Of a stretch of 64,000 bases of DNA, positions 51,520 through 60,810 are shown one piece after another. Source of the stretch: Metabacillus indicus LMG 22858. GTDB lineage: Bacteria > Bacillota > Bacilli > Bacillales > Bacillaceae. The DNA lies in contig NZ_JGVU02000022.1 of NCBI RefSeq assembly GCF_000708755.2, forward strand, positions 1 through 64,000. Direction: 5' to 3'. The notes under the pieces are model-generated. The model made no database searches, was not told the DNA's origin, and saw only the letters and a program-made list of their open reading frames with translations. Both the position numbers and the translations under genes were made by a program. Every line of letters starts with the position of its first letter. The stretch's first letter is position 1.

Positions 51520-53331
51520 TTGAAGGACATGATTTTAACTCAGTTTATAATAGGTCTATTGGTGTCTTCCTTTTCCGTTACTGTGATCTTGCTTATAAGA
51601 ATGTGGTTCCGAAGACAATTAACGGCAAAATGGACCTATCATTTGTGGATGCTGCTTTTTTTTGCTTTAGCACTTCCATTCATTCCTGCTAGTTTGTATA
51701 ATTTTAGTTCTCTCTTTAGCAGTGGGGAGACGTATCAGACTAATGCGCCAGGCTCTAATACTGGAAAAAATGGAACTCAGAGTCTGCACCTTTTACAAGA
51801 TTTTTCTGAATCTGTCAACCGGCCTGACCTGTCTTTCCTTAATATGAGTGTGATGGGCTTATGGATGTCAGGGGTGCTTATACTTACCTTTATGATGCTG
51901 CGCGGATGGATCAAACTTAGAAGGATAAAGAAGGAATCTTCTTCGTTTGGCAATAAAGAAGTTCTCGTCCTTTTCGAAGAATGCAAGAAAAGACTGCAGA
52001 TTAAAAAATCAATTAAGATTGTTCATTCGAAGAGTGTCCAATCTCCAATGATTTTCGGACTTTTTCAAACATATATCGTGTTACCTTTTCAGCATGAACA
52101 CTGGCTTAGCTTGAAAAATTACGAGTATATCTTTCTTCATGAACTGAGTCACTATAAAAACAAGGATTTGCTGACAAATGTCGTGATATTGTTCTATCAA
52201 ATCATTTATTGGTTCAATCCCCTTATCTGGCTTGCTTTTAAAAAAATGAGATTCGATCGGGAAATTGCATGCGATGCATCTGTCTTACAGTTACTGGATG
52301 ATCACTCTATTAGTGATTATGGACATACAATCATTAACTTTCTGGCTCTTTCAAAGCGGTCAAGTAAGCTGCAGTTAGTGACGCAATTAGACGGTTCGAA
52401 GGTCCAAATTAAAAAACGAATTGAGCAAATTTCTGCCTACAAGAATTCCGCAAAAAAACCAATCAGAAAAAGCATCTTTATTTATGTTTTGGCCAGTGTC
52501 ATACTAACGATTCAGTTACCTTTCGTTTCTGCATTTTCTACGGAAAACGACCGATACTATTTCAGTAATGACAGAGCAGCGTATAAAGATTTGCATCAAT
52601 TCTTTCGTGGGTATGAAGGAAGCTTTGTTTTATATGATCATAATGCACAGCAATATCACATTTATAATGAAGAGAAAAGTACGCTGCGGGTGTCACCTGA
52701 TTCCACATACAAAATTTACAGTGCCTTATTCGCACTGGAATCAAATGTAATCTCACCTGAAGAATCCACTCTTGCATGGGATGGGAAGGAGCAGCCCTAT
52801 AACGCTTGGAATGAGGATCAGGATCTCTCATCTGCTCTTCAAAAATCTGTAAGCTGGTATTTCCAGGAAGTAGATCGCAGAACAGGATTTGAAACTATAC
52901 ACTCCAATCTAAAAGAGATAAACTATGGAAATTCTGATATATCAGGGGGAATGGATGAATTTTGGCTAGAATCCTCATTGAAAATATCTCCTGTCGAGCA
53001 AGTTAAACTGCTGCATTCCTTTTATTACAATAAATTTGGATATAATGAAAAGCATATCAAAACTGTGAAAGAAGCACTGCTCATAGAAAATCATGAAGAA
53101 GCCCGCCTCTCGGGAAAAACTGGTACAGGAACAGTAAATGGAAAAAATATCAATGGCTGGTTTATCGGTTATGTAGAGACGAAGGACAATACATACTTCT
53201 TTGCTGCCAATATACAAAACGAAGTTAATTCAACAGGAAGCAAGGCGGCAGAAATCACATTATCAATCTTACAAGATTTAGGAATCTATAAAGGGAATGG
53301 AGGGGTGGAATATGGAGAAAAGCATACCTAG
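51520..53331 (+). CDS. blaR1: Beta-lactam sensor-transducer BlaR1
   Basis: About 603 aa. An N-terminal membrane part with a cytoplasmic zinc protease motif HELSH (FLHELSHYKNKD) is followed by an extracellular penicillin-binding sensor. The sensor has STYK (DSTYKIYSALFALES), YGN (INYGNSD) and KTGTG. Acylation of the sensor serine switches on the protease and leads to BlaI cleavage. I prefer the TTG at 51520, five bases after AGAGAGG; GTG at 51514 and ATG at 51529 are alternatives. The gene overlaps blaI by 20 bp and is visibly more AT-rich than the genes around the locus. Confidence 0.93.
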   Translation: MKDMILTQFIIGLLVSSFSVTVILLIRMWFRRQLTAKWTYHLWMLLFFALALPFIPASLYNFSSLFSSGETYQTNAPGSNTGKNGTQSLHLLQDFSESVNRPDLSFLNMSVMGLWMSGVLILTFMMLRGWIKLRRIKKESSSFGNKEVLVLFEECKKRLQIKKSIKIVHSKSVQSPMIFGLFQTYIVLPFQHEHWLSLKNYEYIFLHELSHYKNKDLLTNVVILFYQIIYWFNPLIWLAFKKMRFDREIACDASVLQLLDDHSISDYGHTIINFLALSKRSSKLQLVTQLDGSKVQIKKRIEQISAYKNSAKKPIRKSIFIYVLASVILTIQLPFVSAFSTENDRYYFSNDRAAYKDLHQFFRGYEGSFVLYDHNAQQYHIYNEEKSTLRVSPDSTYKIYSALFALESNVISPEESTLAWDGKEQPYNAWNEDQDLSSALQKSVSWYFQEVDRRTGFETIHSNLKEINYGNSDISGGMDEFWLESSLKISPVEQVKLLHSFYYNKFGYNEKHIKTVKEALLIENHEEARLSGKTGTGTVNGKNINGWFIGYVETKDNTYFFAANIQNEVNSTGSKAAEITLSILQDLGIYKGNGGVEYGEKHT

Positions 53332-53692
53332 TATTTCAGAATCAGAATGGGAAATCATGAACGTACTTTGGGACAAAGCCCCTCGAACAGCGAGTGACAT
53401 CATATCTTCCTTACAGGAAAGTTCCAACTGGAAGCCGAAAACAATACGCACTCTTCTCGATCGATTGGTTCAAAAAGATGTAGTAGGTGTCAATAAAAAT
53501 CTGAGAGTTTACACCTTTTACCCGCTTTATACGCAGGAAGAATGCCAGCGTGCCGAGACTGAATCATTTATCAACCGCATCTACGGAGGCACCCTGAAAT
53601 CCATGCTTGTCCAATTTATTCAGGAAGATACACTATCTGATGATGATATTAATGAACTTCGCTTTATGTTAAATAAGAAACCTGAAAAGTAA
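53312..53692 (+). CDS. blaI: Beta-lactamase repressor BlaI
   Basis: 126 aa from the ATG at 53312, with GGAGGGG six bases upstream. The winged helix is ISESEWEIMNVLWDKAPRTA and KTIRTLLDRLVQKDV, and the cleavage/dimer region is ESFINRIYGGTLKSM, as in BlaI/MecI. It represses blaP and its own operon by binding the dyads at 51374-51425 and is cleaved after BlaR1 senses a beta-lactam. The order blaR1-blaI is that of staphylococcal loci; B. licheniformis has blaI first. Confidence 0.94.
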   Translation: MEKSIPSISESEWEIMNVLWDKAPRTASDIISSLQESSNWKPKTIRTLLDRLVQKDVVGVNKNLRVYTFYPLYTQEECQRAETESFINRIYGGTLKSMLVQFIQEDTLSDDDINELRFMLNKKPEK

Positions 53693-53699
53693 TACCAAA

Positions 53700-53736
53700 A
53701 AAGTCGATTTGGAATGTTTCCAAATCGTTTTTTTTG
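53700..53736 (+). terminator. Terminator of blaR1-blaI
   Basis: CGATTTGGAA-TGT-TTCCAAATCG, a perfect 10-bp stem with T8. Confidence 0.95.
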
Positions 53737-53839
53737 TTTGGATCGCACTACAAGAAGCACACCATTAATAAATGATGTGCAAGTTTTAGATTTATTTAAT
53801 TGCATTTCTAAACGTAATGGGCGCAGCTAAGAAAGTTTT

Positions 53840-55234
53840 TTATGCCTGTATACCAAGCTTCTTCATCCTATACTGCAGGCTCTGACGGCTCAGCCCGGCA
53901 TCTGCCGCGGTTTTTGTGATGTTGCCCCGGTTTTTTTTCAGCATGGAGCGGATATAGCCTGCTTCTGTCCGCTCCAAATGCTCTTTCAGCTGTATGTCTT
54001 CTGTCCCTTCCTCGAGGTGTATCTCAAAAGGTGCGGCAGAGGAAGATGTTCTCGTAAATGACTTTGAGCGGAAATGCATGGGAAGGTGGCTGAAGCGGAT
54101 CGTATCTTCATCTGCCATCACATTCATCGCACCTTCAATCATATGCTGCAGTTCCCTTACATTGCCGGGCCAGTCATACGTGATCAGCATGTCCATGACC
54201 TCCTGATCAACACGCCGCACGTCCATTTGGAACAGCTCATTATATTTTCTGATAAAGCGCTGAATAAGAAGAGGGATATCTTCGGTTCTGTCTCTCAGAG
54301 GAGGGACAAAAACAGTGACTACGCTTAATCGGTAATAAAGGTCTTTTCGCATCCGGTCTTTCGTGATGGCTTCAACAGGATCTTCGTTGATGGTAGCGAT
54401 GATCCGCACATCAATCGGAGTGTCTTTCGTATCGCCTATCCTTCTGATCGTTCTCTCCTGCAAAGCCCGAAGCAGCTTGGACTGGAGGTTTGGATTCAAT
54501 GAGTTGATTTCATCAAGCAGCAGTGTGCCGCCTTCTGCCTGTTCAAATAAACCCGGATGATCAACAGCCCCTGAAAAAGCCCCTTTTTTTGTGCCGAACA
54601 GCAGGCTTTCAATCAAGTTGTCCGGAAGTGCGGCGCAGTTCTGGGAAATAAACGGGGCGGCTGATCGGCTGCTTCCATTGTGTATGCTTTGAGCGAACAG
54701 CTCTTTGCCTGTTCCGGTTTCGCCGACTATCAGAACAGAGGAGGTTGTCCTTGTCGCCCTTTTTGCACCTTCAATCACATCTTTTATAGCAGAACCTTCT
54801 CCGATGATACTGTCAAACGTGTAAGATGTTCCGCTTCTTCCTTTTATCGTGTTCTTCATCAGACTTTCAATCTTGGTCATGTCTTTGGCAATTTCGACCG
54901 CGCCAATAATCTCATGGCCGTTTTTGATTGGAAAAGTGTTATTGACCGTTGTAATCTCCTTGCCCCTGTTGTTGAAGTAAGTCTGTTTGCTGTTCTTTGT
55001 TTCCGTTCCGTTTTGGAGAGCCTGCACAAGTGTGCTTCCTTCCTTTGAAAACATAAAGACGTCAAGGAGGTTTTTGTGCATCACATCTTTGCTGTCCATT
55101 GATTCAAGCTGGGACATTTTTTTGTTGTAAAGAATGGTGGTGCCGTTTTTGTCTATCACATGGAGCCCGACATCTATTTCATCGATGATGGCTTCCATGA
55201 AAAGCTGCATGTATTCTATGTTTATATTCATCAT
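53840..55234 (-). CDS. rocR: Sigma-54-dependent activator of arginine catabolism RocR
   Basis: 464 aa from the ATG at 55234, preceded by GGAG at 5 bases; the 548-aa frame starting at 55486 would run back through the rocD promoter and is not real. It has a PAS-type sensor (DVGLHVIDKNGTTILYN), a AAA+ domain with VGETGTGKE, GAFSGA and LLDEINSLNPNLQSKLLRAL, and a Fis-type helix-turn-helix at the end (NITKTAADAGLSRQSLQYRM). RocR activates the roc genes with SigL when ornithine or citrulline is present. It diverges from rocD, which has a sigma-54 promoter and two upstream dyads. Confidence 0.93.
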   Translation of the reverse strand: MMNINIEYMQLFMEAIIDEIDVGLHVIDKNGTTILYNKKMSQLESMDSKDVMHKNLLDVFMFSKEGSTLVQALQNGTETKNSKQTYFNNRGKEITTVNNTFPIKNGHEIIGAVEIAKDMTKIESLMKNTIKGRSGTSYTFDSIIGEGSAIKDVIEGAKRATRTTSSVLIVGETGTGKELFAQSIHNGSSRSAAPFISQNCAALPDNLIESLLFGTKKGAFSGAVDHPGLFEQAEGGTLLLDEINSLNPNLQSKLLRALQERTIRRIGDTKDTPIDVRIIATINEDPVEAITKDRMRKDLYYRLSVVTVFVPPLRDRTEDIPLLIQRFIRKYNELFQMDVRRVDQEVMDMLITYDWPGNVRELQHMIEGAMNVMADEDTIRFSHLPMHFRSKSFTRTSSSAAPFEIHLEEGTEDIQLKEHLERTEAGYIRSMLKKNRGNITKTAADAGLSRQSLQYRMKKLGIQA

Positions 55235-55280
55235 ATTTTCTCCGGATTTTTCTTCTATTTTACTCTCATTCTGAATGGAG

Positions 55281-55297
55281 TGCAAAAATTTTTTGCG
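55281..55297 (+). promoter_or_regulatory. RocR upstream activating sequence 1
   Basis: TGCAAAA-ATT-TTTTGCG, symmetric at six of seven positions; centre about 108 bp upstream of the predicted rocD start and 42 bp (four helical turns) from UAS2. Confidence 0.7.
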
Positions 55298-55321
55298 TTT
55301 AATAAGCAAAAAAAGTTGGCG

Positions 55322-55340
55322 GTGCAAAATGACTTTGCAC
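55322..55340 (+). promoter_or_regulatory. RocR upstream activating sequence 2
   Basis: GTGCAAA-ATGAC-TTTGCAC, a perfect 7-bp dyad, centre about 66 bp upstream of the predicted start. Same TGCAAAA half-site as UAS1. Confidence 0.78.
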
Positions 55341-55370
55341 ATCAAAGCTGATTCTTTCAGCGAATGAACG

Positions 55371-55388
55371 TTGGCACAGAACTTGCAT
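55371..55388 (+). promoter_or_regulatory. Sigma-54 promoter of rocD-rocG
   Basis: TTGGCACAGAACTTGCAT, a full -24/-12 match with 5-base spacer. Both boxes are identical to the promoter at 40118. The predicted start is near 55397, and the ATG of rocD is at 55425. Confidence 0.93.
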
Positions 55389-55424
55389 TTACATGTGTAA
55401 GGAAAGTATGAAGGAGGAAACAAA

Positions 55425-56627
55425 ATGACAACTTTGACAAAATCACAGGAACTGATCCAGCAGACATCCAAGTTTGGAGCAAACAACTACCATCCGCTGC
55501 CGATCGTAATTTCTGAAGCGCTGGGTGTATGGGTGAAGGATCCTGAAGGAAATGAGTATATGGATATGCTGAGCGCATATTCTGCTGTGAATCAGGGTCA
55601 CAGGCATCCGAAAATCATCAAAGCCCTGAAAGATCAGGCAGATAAAATTACCCTGACATCCCGAGCTTTTCACAATGACCAGTTAGGCCCGTTTTATGAA
55701 ATGACGGCAAAGCTGACGGGAAAAGAGATGGTTCTGCCGATGAATACGGGGGCAGAAGCAGTAGAAACGGCCATAAAAGCAGCACGCAGATGGGCATATG
55801 AGGTGAAAGGCGTGGAAGAAAATCGTGCTGAGATTATCGCATGCATCGGGAATTTTCACGGCCGTACAATGTCAGCTGTGTCCCTGTCATCAGAAGAAGA
55901 ATACAAGCGCGGCTTTGGTCCAATGCTCCCGGGCATCAAACTGATTCCATACGGAGATCTTGAAGCTTTAAAAGAAGCAATTACGCCTAATACGGCAGCC
56001 TTTTTAATTGAACCAATCCAAGGAGAAGCAGGCATCGTCATTCCGCCTGATGGTTTCCTGAAGCAGGCATCCGTGCTGTGTCAGGAACAAAACGTCCTGT
56101 TTATTGCCGATGAAATTCAGTCAGGTCTTGGCAGGTCCGGGAAAACATTTGCATGTGACTGGGAAGATGTTGCTCCTGATATGTACATTTTGGGCAAAGC
56201 ACTCGGAGGCGGGGTATTCCCAATTTCATGTGTGGCCGCAAATAAGGACATACTTGGTGTTTTCAACCCGGGATCACACGGTTCCACGTTTGGAGGAAAT
56301 CCTCTGGCATGTGCTGTTTCGGTTGCTGCGCTTGAGGTGCTGGAAGAGGAGAAGCTTGCTGAGCGTTCACTGAGACTTGGAGCTTATTTTAAAGAGAAGC
56401 TTGCAGAAATAAAAAATCCTCTCATTAAGGAAGTGCGAGGGAGAGGCTTATTTATTGGGGTAGAGCTGACAGTTCCTGCACGCCCTTACTGCGAAAAGCT
56501 TAAGGAAGAAGGCCTGCTCTGCAAAGAGACGCATGAAACGGTTATCCGTTTTGCACCGCCGCTTGTGATTTCAGAAGACGATCTCCAGTGGGCAATCGAA
56601 CGTATTACGAGAGTACTTTCTAAATAA
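55425..56627 (+). CDS. rocD: Ornithine aminotransferase
   Basis: 400 aa class III aminotransferase. The PLP lysine is Lys258 ([11 protein letters not shown]). [20 protein letters not shown] and [16 protein letters not shown] are the ornithine aminotransferase segments. It transfers the delta-amino group of ornithine to 2-oxoglutarate, giving glutamate semialdehyde, which PutC can oxidise to glutamate. GAAGGAGG precedes the ATG. It is first in a rocD-rocG operon under the sigma-54 promoter and RocR sites. Confidence 0.96.
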   Translation: MTTLTKSQELIQQTSKFGANNYHPLPIVISEALGVWVKDPEGNEYMDMLSAYSAVNQGHRHPKIIKALKDQADKITLTSRAFHNDQLGPFYEMTAKLTGKEMVLPMNTGAEAVETAIKAARRWAYEVKGVEENRAEIIACIGNFHGRTMSAVSLSSEEEYKRGFGPMLPGIKLIPYGDLEALKEAITPNTAAFLIEPIQGEAGIVIPPDGFLKQASVLCQEQNVLFIADEIQSGLGRSGKTFACDWEDVAPDMYILGKALGGGVFPISCVAANKDILGVFNPGSHGSTFGGNPLACAVSVAALEVLEEEKLAERSLRLGAYFKEKLAEIKNPLIKEVRGRGLFIGVELTVPARPYCEKLKEEGLLCKETHETVIRFAPPLVISEDDLQWAIERITRVLSK

Positions 56628-56658
56628 AAAGCTATTATCATATCAATGGGGTGGAATC

Positions 56659-57939
56659 ATGGGGATTATTAAGGACGTACAACAGGCAGATAAAGAAAAA
56701 GAAAGCTTGAATTTATTTCAGTCGACGCAGACAATTATTAAAGAGGCTTTGGGGAAATTAGGCTACTCAGAAGAATTTTATGAGCTGTTGAAGGAGCCTG
56801 TCAGGATGCTGACTGTCCGCATCCCGATTCAGATGGATGACGGATCAGTTAAAGTGTTTACCGGCTACCGTTCCCAGCACAACGATGCCGTCGGTCCGAC
56901 AAAGGGCGGCGTGCGCTTTCATCCGGAAGTAAATGAAGATGAAGTAAAAGCCCTCTCCATCTGGATGAGCTTAAAATGCGGCATAGTCAATCTTCCTTAC
57001 GGCGGAGGGAAAGGCGGCATCATCTGCGACCCGAGAGAAATGTCATTAAAAGAGCTCGAAAGACTGAGCCGCGGATACGTCCGTGCCGTCAGCCAGATTG
57101 TAGGTCCTACAAAAGATATCCCTGCCCCGGATGTGTTTACAAACTCCCAGATCATGGCGTGGATGATGGATGAATACAGCAGACTGCGCGAGTTTGATTC
57201 ACCGGGTTTTATAACAGGCAAACCGCTTGTCCTTGGCGGTTCCCACGGAAGAGAAACCGCAACAGCAAGGGGAGTGACGATCTGCATCGAAGAAGCGGCA
57301 AAGAAAAAAGGCATCAGCCTTGCAGGTGCCCGTGTAGTCATTCAGGGCTTTGGCAACGCAGGCAGTTTCCTCGCCAAATTCATGCATGATGCAGGGGCAA
57401 AAGTCATCGGCATTTCAGATGCCTACGGCGCTCTGCATGATGCAAACGGGCTTGATATTGATTACCTGCTTGACCGCCGCGACAGCTTTGGCACGGTAAC
57501 AACTCTTTTTACAGATACCATCACAAACCAAGAGCTTCTAGAGCTTGACTGCGACATCCTTGTGCCGGCAGCCATCTCAAACCAGATCACGGCTGAAAAC
57601 GCCAGTAAGATTAAAGCATCCATTGTCGTAGAAGCAGCAAACGGGCCAACGACGATTGAAGCTACCAAAATTCTCACCCAGCGCGGAGTCCTGCTCGTTC
57701 CGGACGTCCTGGCAAGTGCGGGAGGGGTAACCGTTTCCTACTTTGAATGGGTGCAGAACAATCAGGGCTACTACTGGACCGAGGAAGAAGTCGCTGAGCG
57801 TCTGCAGAAGGTCATGGTCGATTCGTTTGAAAACACGTTTCAGACTGCACTCATTCACAGAGTTGACATGAGACTTGCCGCCTACATGATCGGAAGCCGT
57901 AAAATGGCTGAAGCATCACGTTTCAGAGGGTGGATTTAA
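56659..57939 (+). CDS. rocG: NAD-dependent glutamate dehydrogenase
   Basis: 426 aa. Substrate-binding GPTKGGVRFHPEV, Lys106 (MSLKCGIVNLP) and catalytic Lys118 (PYGGGKGG), then the NAD domain (VVIQGFGNAGSFLAKFMHDA). It deaminates glutamate to 2-oxoglutarate and ammonia. Sequence alone cannot separate RocG from GudB. Its place 31 bp after rocD, under RocR control, favours RocG. I see no internal duplication of the kind that silences gudB in B. subtilis 168. Confidence 0.92.
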   Translation: MGIIKDVQQADKEKESLNLFQSTQTIIKEALGKLGYSEEFYELLKEPVRMLTVRIPIQMDDGSVKVFTGYRSQHNDAVGPTKGGVRFHPEVNEDEVKALSIWMSLKCGIVNLPYGGGKGGIICDPREMSLKELERLSRGYVRAVSQIVGPTKDIPAPDVFTNSQIMAWMMDEYSRLREFDSPGFITGKPLVLGGSHGRETATARGVTICIEEAAKKKGISLAGARVVIQGFGNAGSFLAKFMHDAGAKVIGISDAYGALHDANGLDIDYLLDRRDSFGTVTTLFTDTITNQELLELDCDILVPAAISNQITAENASKIKASIVVEAANGPTTIEATKILTQRGVLLVPDVLASAGGVTVSYFEWVQNNQGYYWTEEEVAERLQKVMVDSFENTFQTALIHRVDMRLAAYMIGSRKMAEASRFRGWI

Positions 57940-57951
57940 ATCAGAGCAAAG

Positions 57952-57986
57952 AACACAAATCCGGATGAGGGTTTGTGTTTTTTTTC
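57952..57986 (+). terminator. Terminator of rocD-rocG
   Basis: AACACAAA pairs with TTTGTGTT across a ~12-nt loop and is followed by T8. Confidence 0.9.
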
Positions 57987-58068
57987 TAAAACTGATGCAG
58001 AAGCCTGTGATAAACTTAAATAGAGAAATAATGGAAAGCATAGAAGCCAGTTCAAGGGGGATGCAGCA

Positions 58069-58635
58069 TTGAAAGAGACAGAGGAAGGATTTCAAATCAC
58101 TTCAGAAACAGAAAGATTAATCATTAGACCATTGAAAAAAGAAGATTATGAGAATTGGCTGAATGAATTTGAAGCACGGCATCCATCACAAAATCGGCAC
58201 GACAGCGGAAAATTTGATATGAGTGAGTGCACAAGGGAATGGTTTGATCAGCTTGTAGACAAATATCAAAAGCTGGCTCTTTCAGATACTGCCCACGTTT
58301 TTGATGTTTTTAGAAAAACGGACGACAGACACATAGGTACGGTTGATTTTTCAACCTTGGCAAGAGATGATTTTCAGTGGGGGCGGATCGGATATACCAT
58401 CCATAATCAGCACTGGAAAAAGGGATACGGCAGCGAAGCGGTGAAAGAAGCTCTGGCGATCGCTTTTCATCATCTGAAGTTCCACCGTATTGAAGCTCAT
58501 ATCAATCTTGATAATGCTGCTTCCGTCCGATTAGCAGAAAGGGCGGGCATGGAATACGAATGCACACGCAAAGGATTTATATACGAAAACGACGAGTGGA
58601 CGGATCATTTGGTTTATGTCAAAAACGCAGACTGA
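58069..58635 (+). CDS. GNAT acetyltransferase, RimJ/RimL type
   Basis: 188 aa. N-terminal TERLIIRPLKKEDYENW and acetyl-CoA motif NQHWKKGYGSEAVKEAL with HRIEAHINLDNAASVRLAER, the pattern of RimJ/RimL-like N-acetyltransferases. The substrate is not predictable. The start is TTG at 58069 with AAGGGGG eight bases upstream. It is monocistronic between two terminators. Confidence 0.83.
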   Translation: MKETEEGFQITSETERLIIRPLKKEDYENWLNEFEARHPSQNRHDSGKFDMSECTREWFDQLVDKYQKLALSDTAHVFDVFRKTDDRHIGTVDFSTLARDDFQWGRIGYTIHNQHWKKGYGSEAVKEALAIAFHHLKFHRIEAHINLDNAASVRLAERAGMEYECTRKGFIYENDEWTDHLVYVKNAD

Positions 58636-58643
58636 TTTTTTAT

Positions 58644-58682
58644 AAAAAGAGGGACCCCAAAATCATTGGGGTCCCTCTTTTT
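58644..58682. terminator. Bidirectional terminator
   Basis: AAAGAGGGACCCCAA-AATCA-TTGGGGTCCCTCTTT, a perfect 15-bp stem with T-runs on both strands. Confidence 0.95.
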
Positions 58683-58683
58683 A

Positions 58684-59334
58684 TTATCTTTGAAGTTTAT
58701 ATTTTAATGCAGCTATACATATCACAAGCCAGGCGCAGCCTGCTGCAAACCCTGCTATCACATCGCTTGGATAATGAACACCAAGGTAGATGCGGCTGAA
58801 GCCTATTAATAGAATGAGAAGCATCGACAGGGTCAGAATCAGGACTTTCATGCTCTTTTTTCTGACCATGGTCGTCAGCAGGTAGGCTAAGATGCCGATA
58901 AAGGAAAAGGATACCATGGAATGGCCGCTTGGAAAGCTGTAGCCGCTCTCCTCTACAAGTGGATTAAAGGTCGGACGGTCTCTCTTAAACAGCCATTTCA
59001 AGTAATAGTTCAGAAGAGATGAGCCGGATACCGATACGATCAGAAACAGACCTTCCCACCATTGTCTGGCAATCAAAAGAAAGATCAGGGCAATGGACAT
59101 GCCGATCATAATGCCTGTTACAGATCCGAGGGAGGTGACGGCGGACATGATCTCGCCGAAGAATGGAGTGCGGAAGCCGTGTATGTACTGAATGATAGGA
59201 TTATCAAAGGATTTAAGCTCCATTTCAATCACTTCATCGGCAAATTCGATAAAGACAAAACAGCACGCGCCGATGAGCAGAATGGAGTACATGATGAATG
59301 ATTTGGACAGGCGCTCTTGTGCTTCGTTTTTCAT
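58684..59334 (-). CDS. PAP2-family membrane phosphatase
   Basis: 216 aa from the ATG at 59334; AAGGAG lies seven bases upstream of it but touches the preceding ATG. About five membrane helices. All three PAP2 motifs are present: KWLFKRDRPTF, PSGHSM and SRIYLGVHYPSD. Such enzymes dephosphorylate lipid phosphates, for example undecaprenyl pyrophosphate or phosphatidylglycerol phosphate. It diverges from the YihY-type gene. Confidence 0.9.
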   Translation of the reverse strand: MKNEAQERLSKSFIMYSILLIGACCFVFIEFADEVIEMELKSFDNPIIQYIHGFRTPFFGEIMSAVTSLGSVTGIMIGMSIALIFLLIARQWWEGLFLIVSVSGSSLLNYYLKWLFKRDRPTFNPLVEESGYSFPSGHSMVSFSFIGILAYLLTTMVRKKSMKVLILTLSMLLILLIGFSRIYLGVHYPSDVIAGFAAGCAWLVICIAALKYKLQR

Positions 59335-59451
59335 GAACATGCTCCTTATGCGTTTAATTGTAGGAATACCACGTTTCACAAGCAAGCAAACATGTGGTTT
59401 CAATTGCAGGATTTTAGGAAATTAGAATACTACAATTGGAGGTGCTGCACA

Positions 59452-60264
59452 ATGATAAAAGAACTGATAAAACGCATTCAGCTGCATGAAACTGGGGATC
59501 AGGCAGCCGTCCTGTCCCATTTCTTCCTGCTCTCATTATTTCCGCTGCTGATTTTTCTTGTAGCACTGCTTCCATACCTGCAGATTGAGACAGCGACAAT
59601 CGTGGATGTTATTAAGCAATATGCGCCGGCTGAGGCGGGATCCATGCTGACGGACCACTTGACCGGTCTCATGAATGAGCCAAACGGCGGCTTGCTTTCA
59701 TTCGGTCTTCTTGCCGCCCTCTGGTCTGCTTCTAATGCAACAAACGCCTTAATCCGTTCACTGAACAAAGCGTTTATTGTCGAGGAAACGAGGCCGTTCT
59801 GGAAAATCCGCCTTCAGGCCATCATTATGACGGTGGGACTTGTCCTCACGTTCGCTTTGACACTCGTCCTCCCGATCTTCGGAAGCGCCATTATAGAATT
59901 TGTCGGCAACTACTTTTCTGTCGTGAGCGAAAATGAAATCTTCTTAAACGTCTTGAGATTCATTATTTCATTTTTTATGATGTGTGCGGTGCTGATGGTA
60001 CTCTACTATCTTGCACCTAATGAGGATATGACATTGAAAAGTGTGTATTTCGGAGCCATCGTCGCCACGGTCATCTGGCAGGTAATTTCTCTCGGATTTG
60101 CCTTTTATGTTTCGCAGTTCGGGAATTATAATGCTACATACGGAAGTATCGGGGGCGTCATCGTGCTGATCATGTGGCTGTATTTATCAGGTTTTGCTAT
60201 CTTGATCGGAGGAGAGATCAATGCGATTAAAGCCTGTGAGAAGAATGGGAAAAAGTGTGTTTAA
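59452..60264 (+). CDS. YihY/BrkB-family membrane protein
   Basis: 270 aa from the ATG at 59452, with GGAGGTG eight bases upstream; the frame from 59317 adds a non-coding stretch that overlaps the divergent gene. About six membrane helices and the family segments SHFFLLSLFPLLIFLVALLP, LWSASNATNALIRSLNKAF and ATYGSIGGVIVLIMWLYLSG. The family was once called ribonuclease BN, but YihY proteins are integral membrane proteins of unknown role. Confidence 0.88.
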   Translation: MIKELIKRIQLHETGDQAAVLSHFFLLSLFPLLIFLVALLPYLQIETATIVDVIKQYAPAEAGSMLTDHLTGLMNEPNGGLLSFGLLAALWSASNATNALIRSLNKAFIVEETRPFWKIRLQAIIMTVGLVLTFALTLVLPIFGSAIIEFVGNYFSVVSENEIFLNVLRFIISFFMMCAVLMVLYYLAPNEDMTLKSVYFGAIVATVIWQVISLGFAFYVSQFGNYNATYGSIGGVIVLIMWLYLSGFAILIGGEINAIKACEKNGKKCV

Positions 60265-60344
60265 GAGGGTTAGAATTAAAAAGCGGAATAGAGCCACGAA
60301 TCAAATATCTTCAGAAAAAATGTGAATTATGAATTGCCAATGGT

Positions 60345-60408
60345 AAAATTCCCCGACTAGAATAGTGCCTGATAAGCTATAGCTTGGAAATACTAGTGGG
60401 GGATTTTT
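60345..60408 (+). terminator. Long-stem terminator after the YihY gene
   Basis: AAAAT.CCCC.ACTAG pairs with CTAGT.GGGG.ATTTT across a ~32-nt loop that itself holds the palindrome AAGCTATAGCTT; TTTTT follows. Confidence 0.6.
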
Positions 60409-60569
60409 GTATTAAGTTTTATAAGGATTTTTATGTTTTAACTACTTGAGTTTCTCTCGCCTTATCTGCTGTCGATTAATCCAGAGCAGAAATACGAAAG
60501 ATAAATAATCTAGTTCAGTATTTGTAATGAATTTGGATTAAATTCTGCTACACCAAAGGCTAGATGGTT

Positions 60570-60810
60570 TCAGAGGATTTCTTTTACATGTTCTTTCTGA
60601 TGCGGCCCACATTCAACAATGAGAATGACTTCTGAATTTGTCCCATTGGAAACCTCTGCTTTCTTCTAATAACTTTTTTGTTACTTAATCGGTGATAAAT
60701 CCTGTCAGAAAACCAATTACTGCCCCAATTAACCCCAAAATAACAGGCCCCCATTCCAATTCAAACTCTCTGCTTGCTCCAACTGTTGAAAAAAGAAAAG
60801 CCAGTATCAT
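60570..60810 (-). pseudogene. Frameshifted remnant of a small membrane protein gene
   Basis: Read on the minus strand, a 41-codon frame (60810-60685) encodes a protein whose second half is a glycine-zipper helix (GPVILGLIGAVIGFLTGFIT), then stops. In another frame a plausible C-terminus (TNSEVILIVECGPHQKEHV) follows to 60570. Two sensible peptides in the same direction but different frames suggest a decayed gene. The ribosome binding site is weak. Family not recognised. Confidence 0.4.

Noticed and set aside
55235-55486. N-terminal extension of RocR
   Set aside because: It runs through the RocR sites and the rocD promoter and lacks a ribosome binding site; the ATG at 55234 gives the normal family length.
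59317-59451. N-terminal extension of the YihY-type protein
   Set aside because: It overlaps the divergent PAP2 gene; GGAGGTG marks the ATG at 59452.
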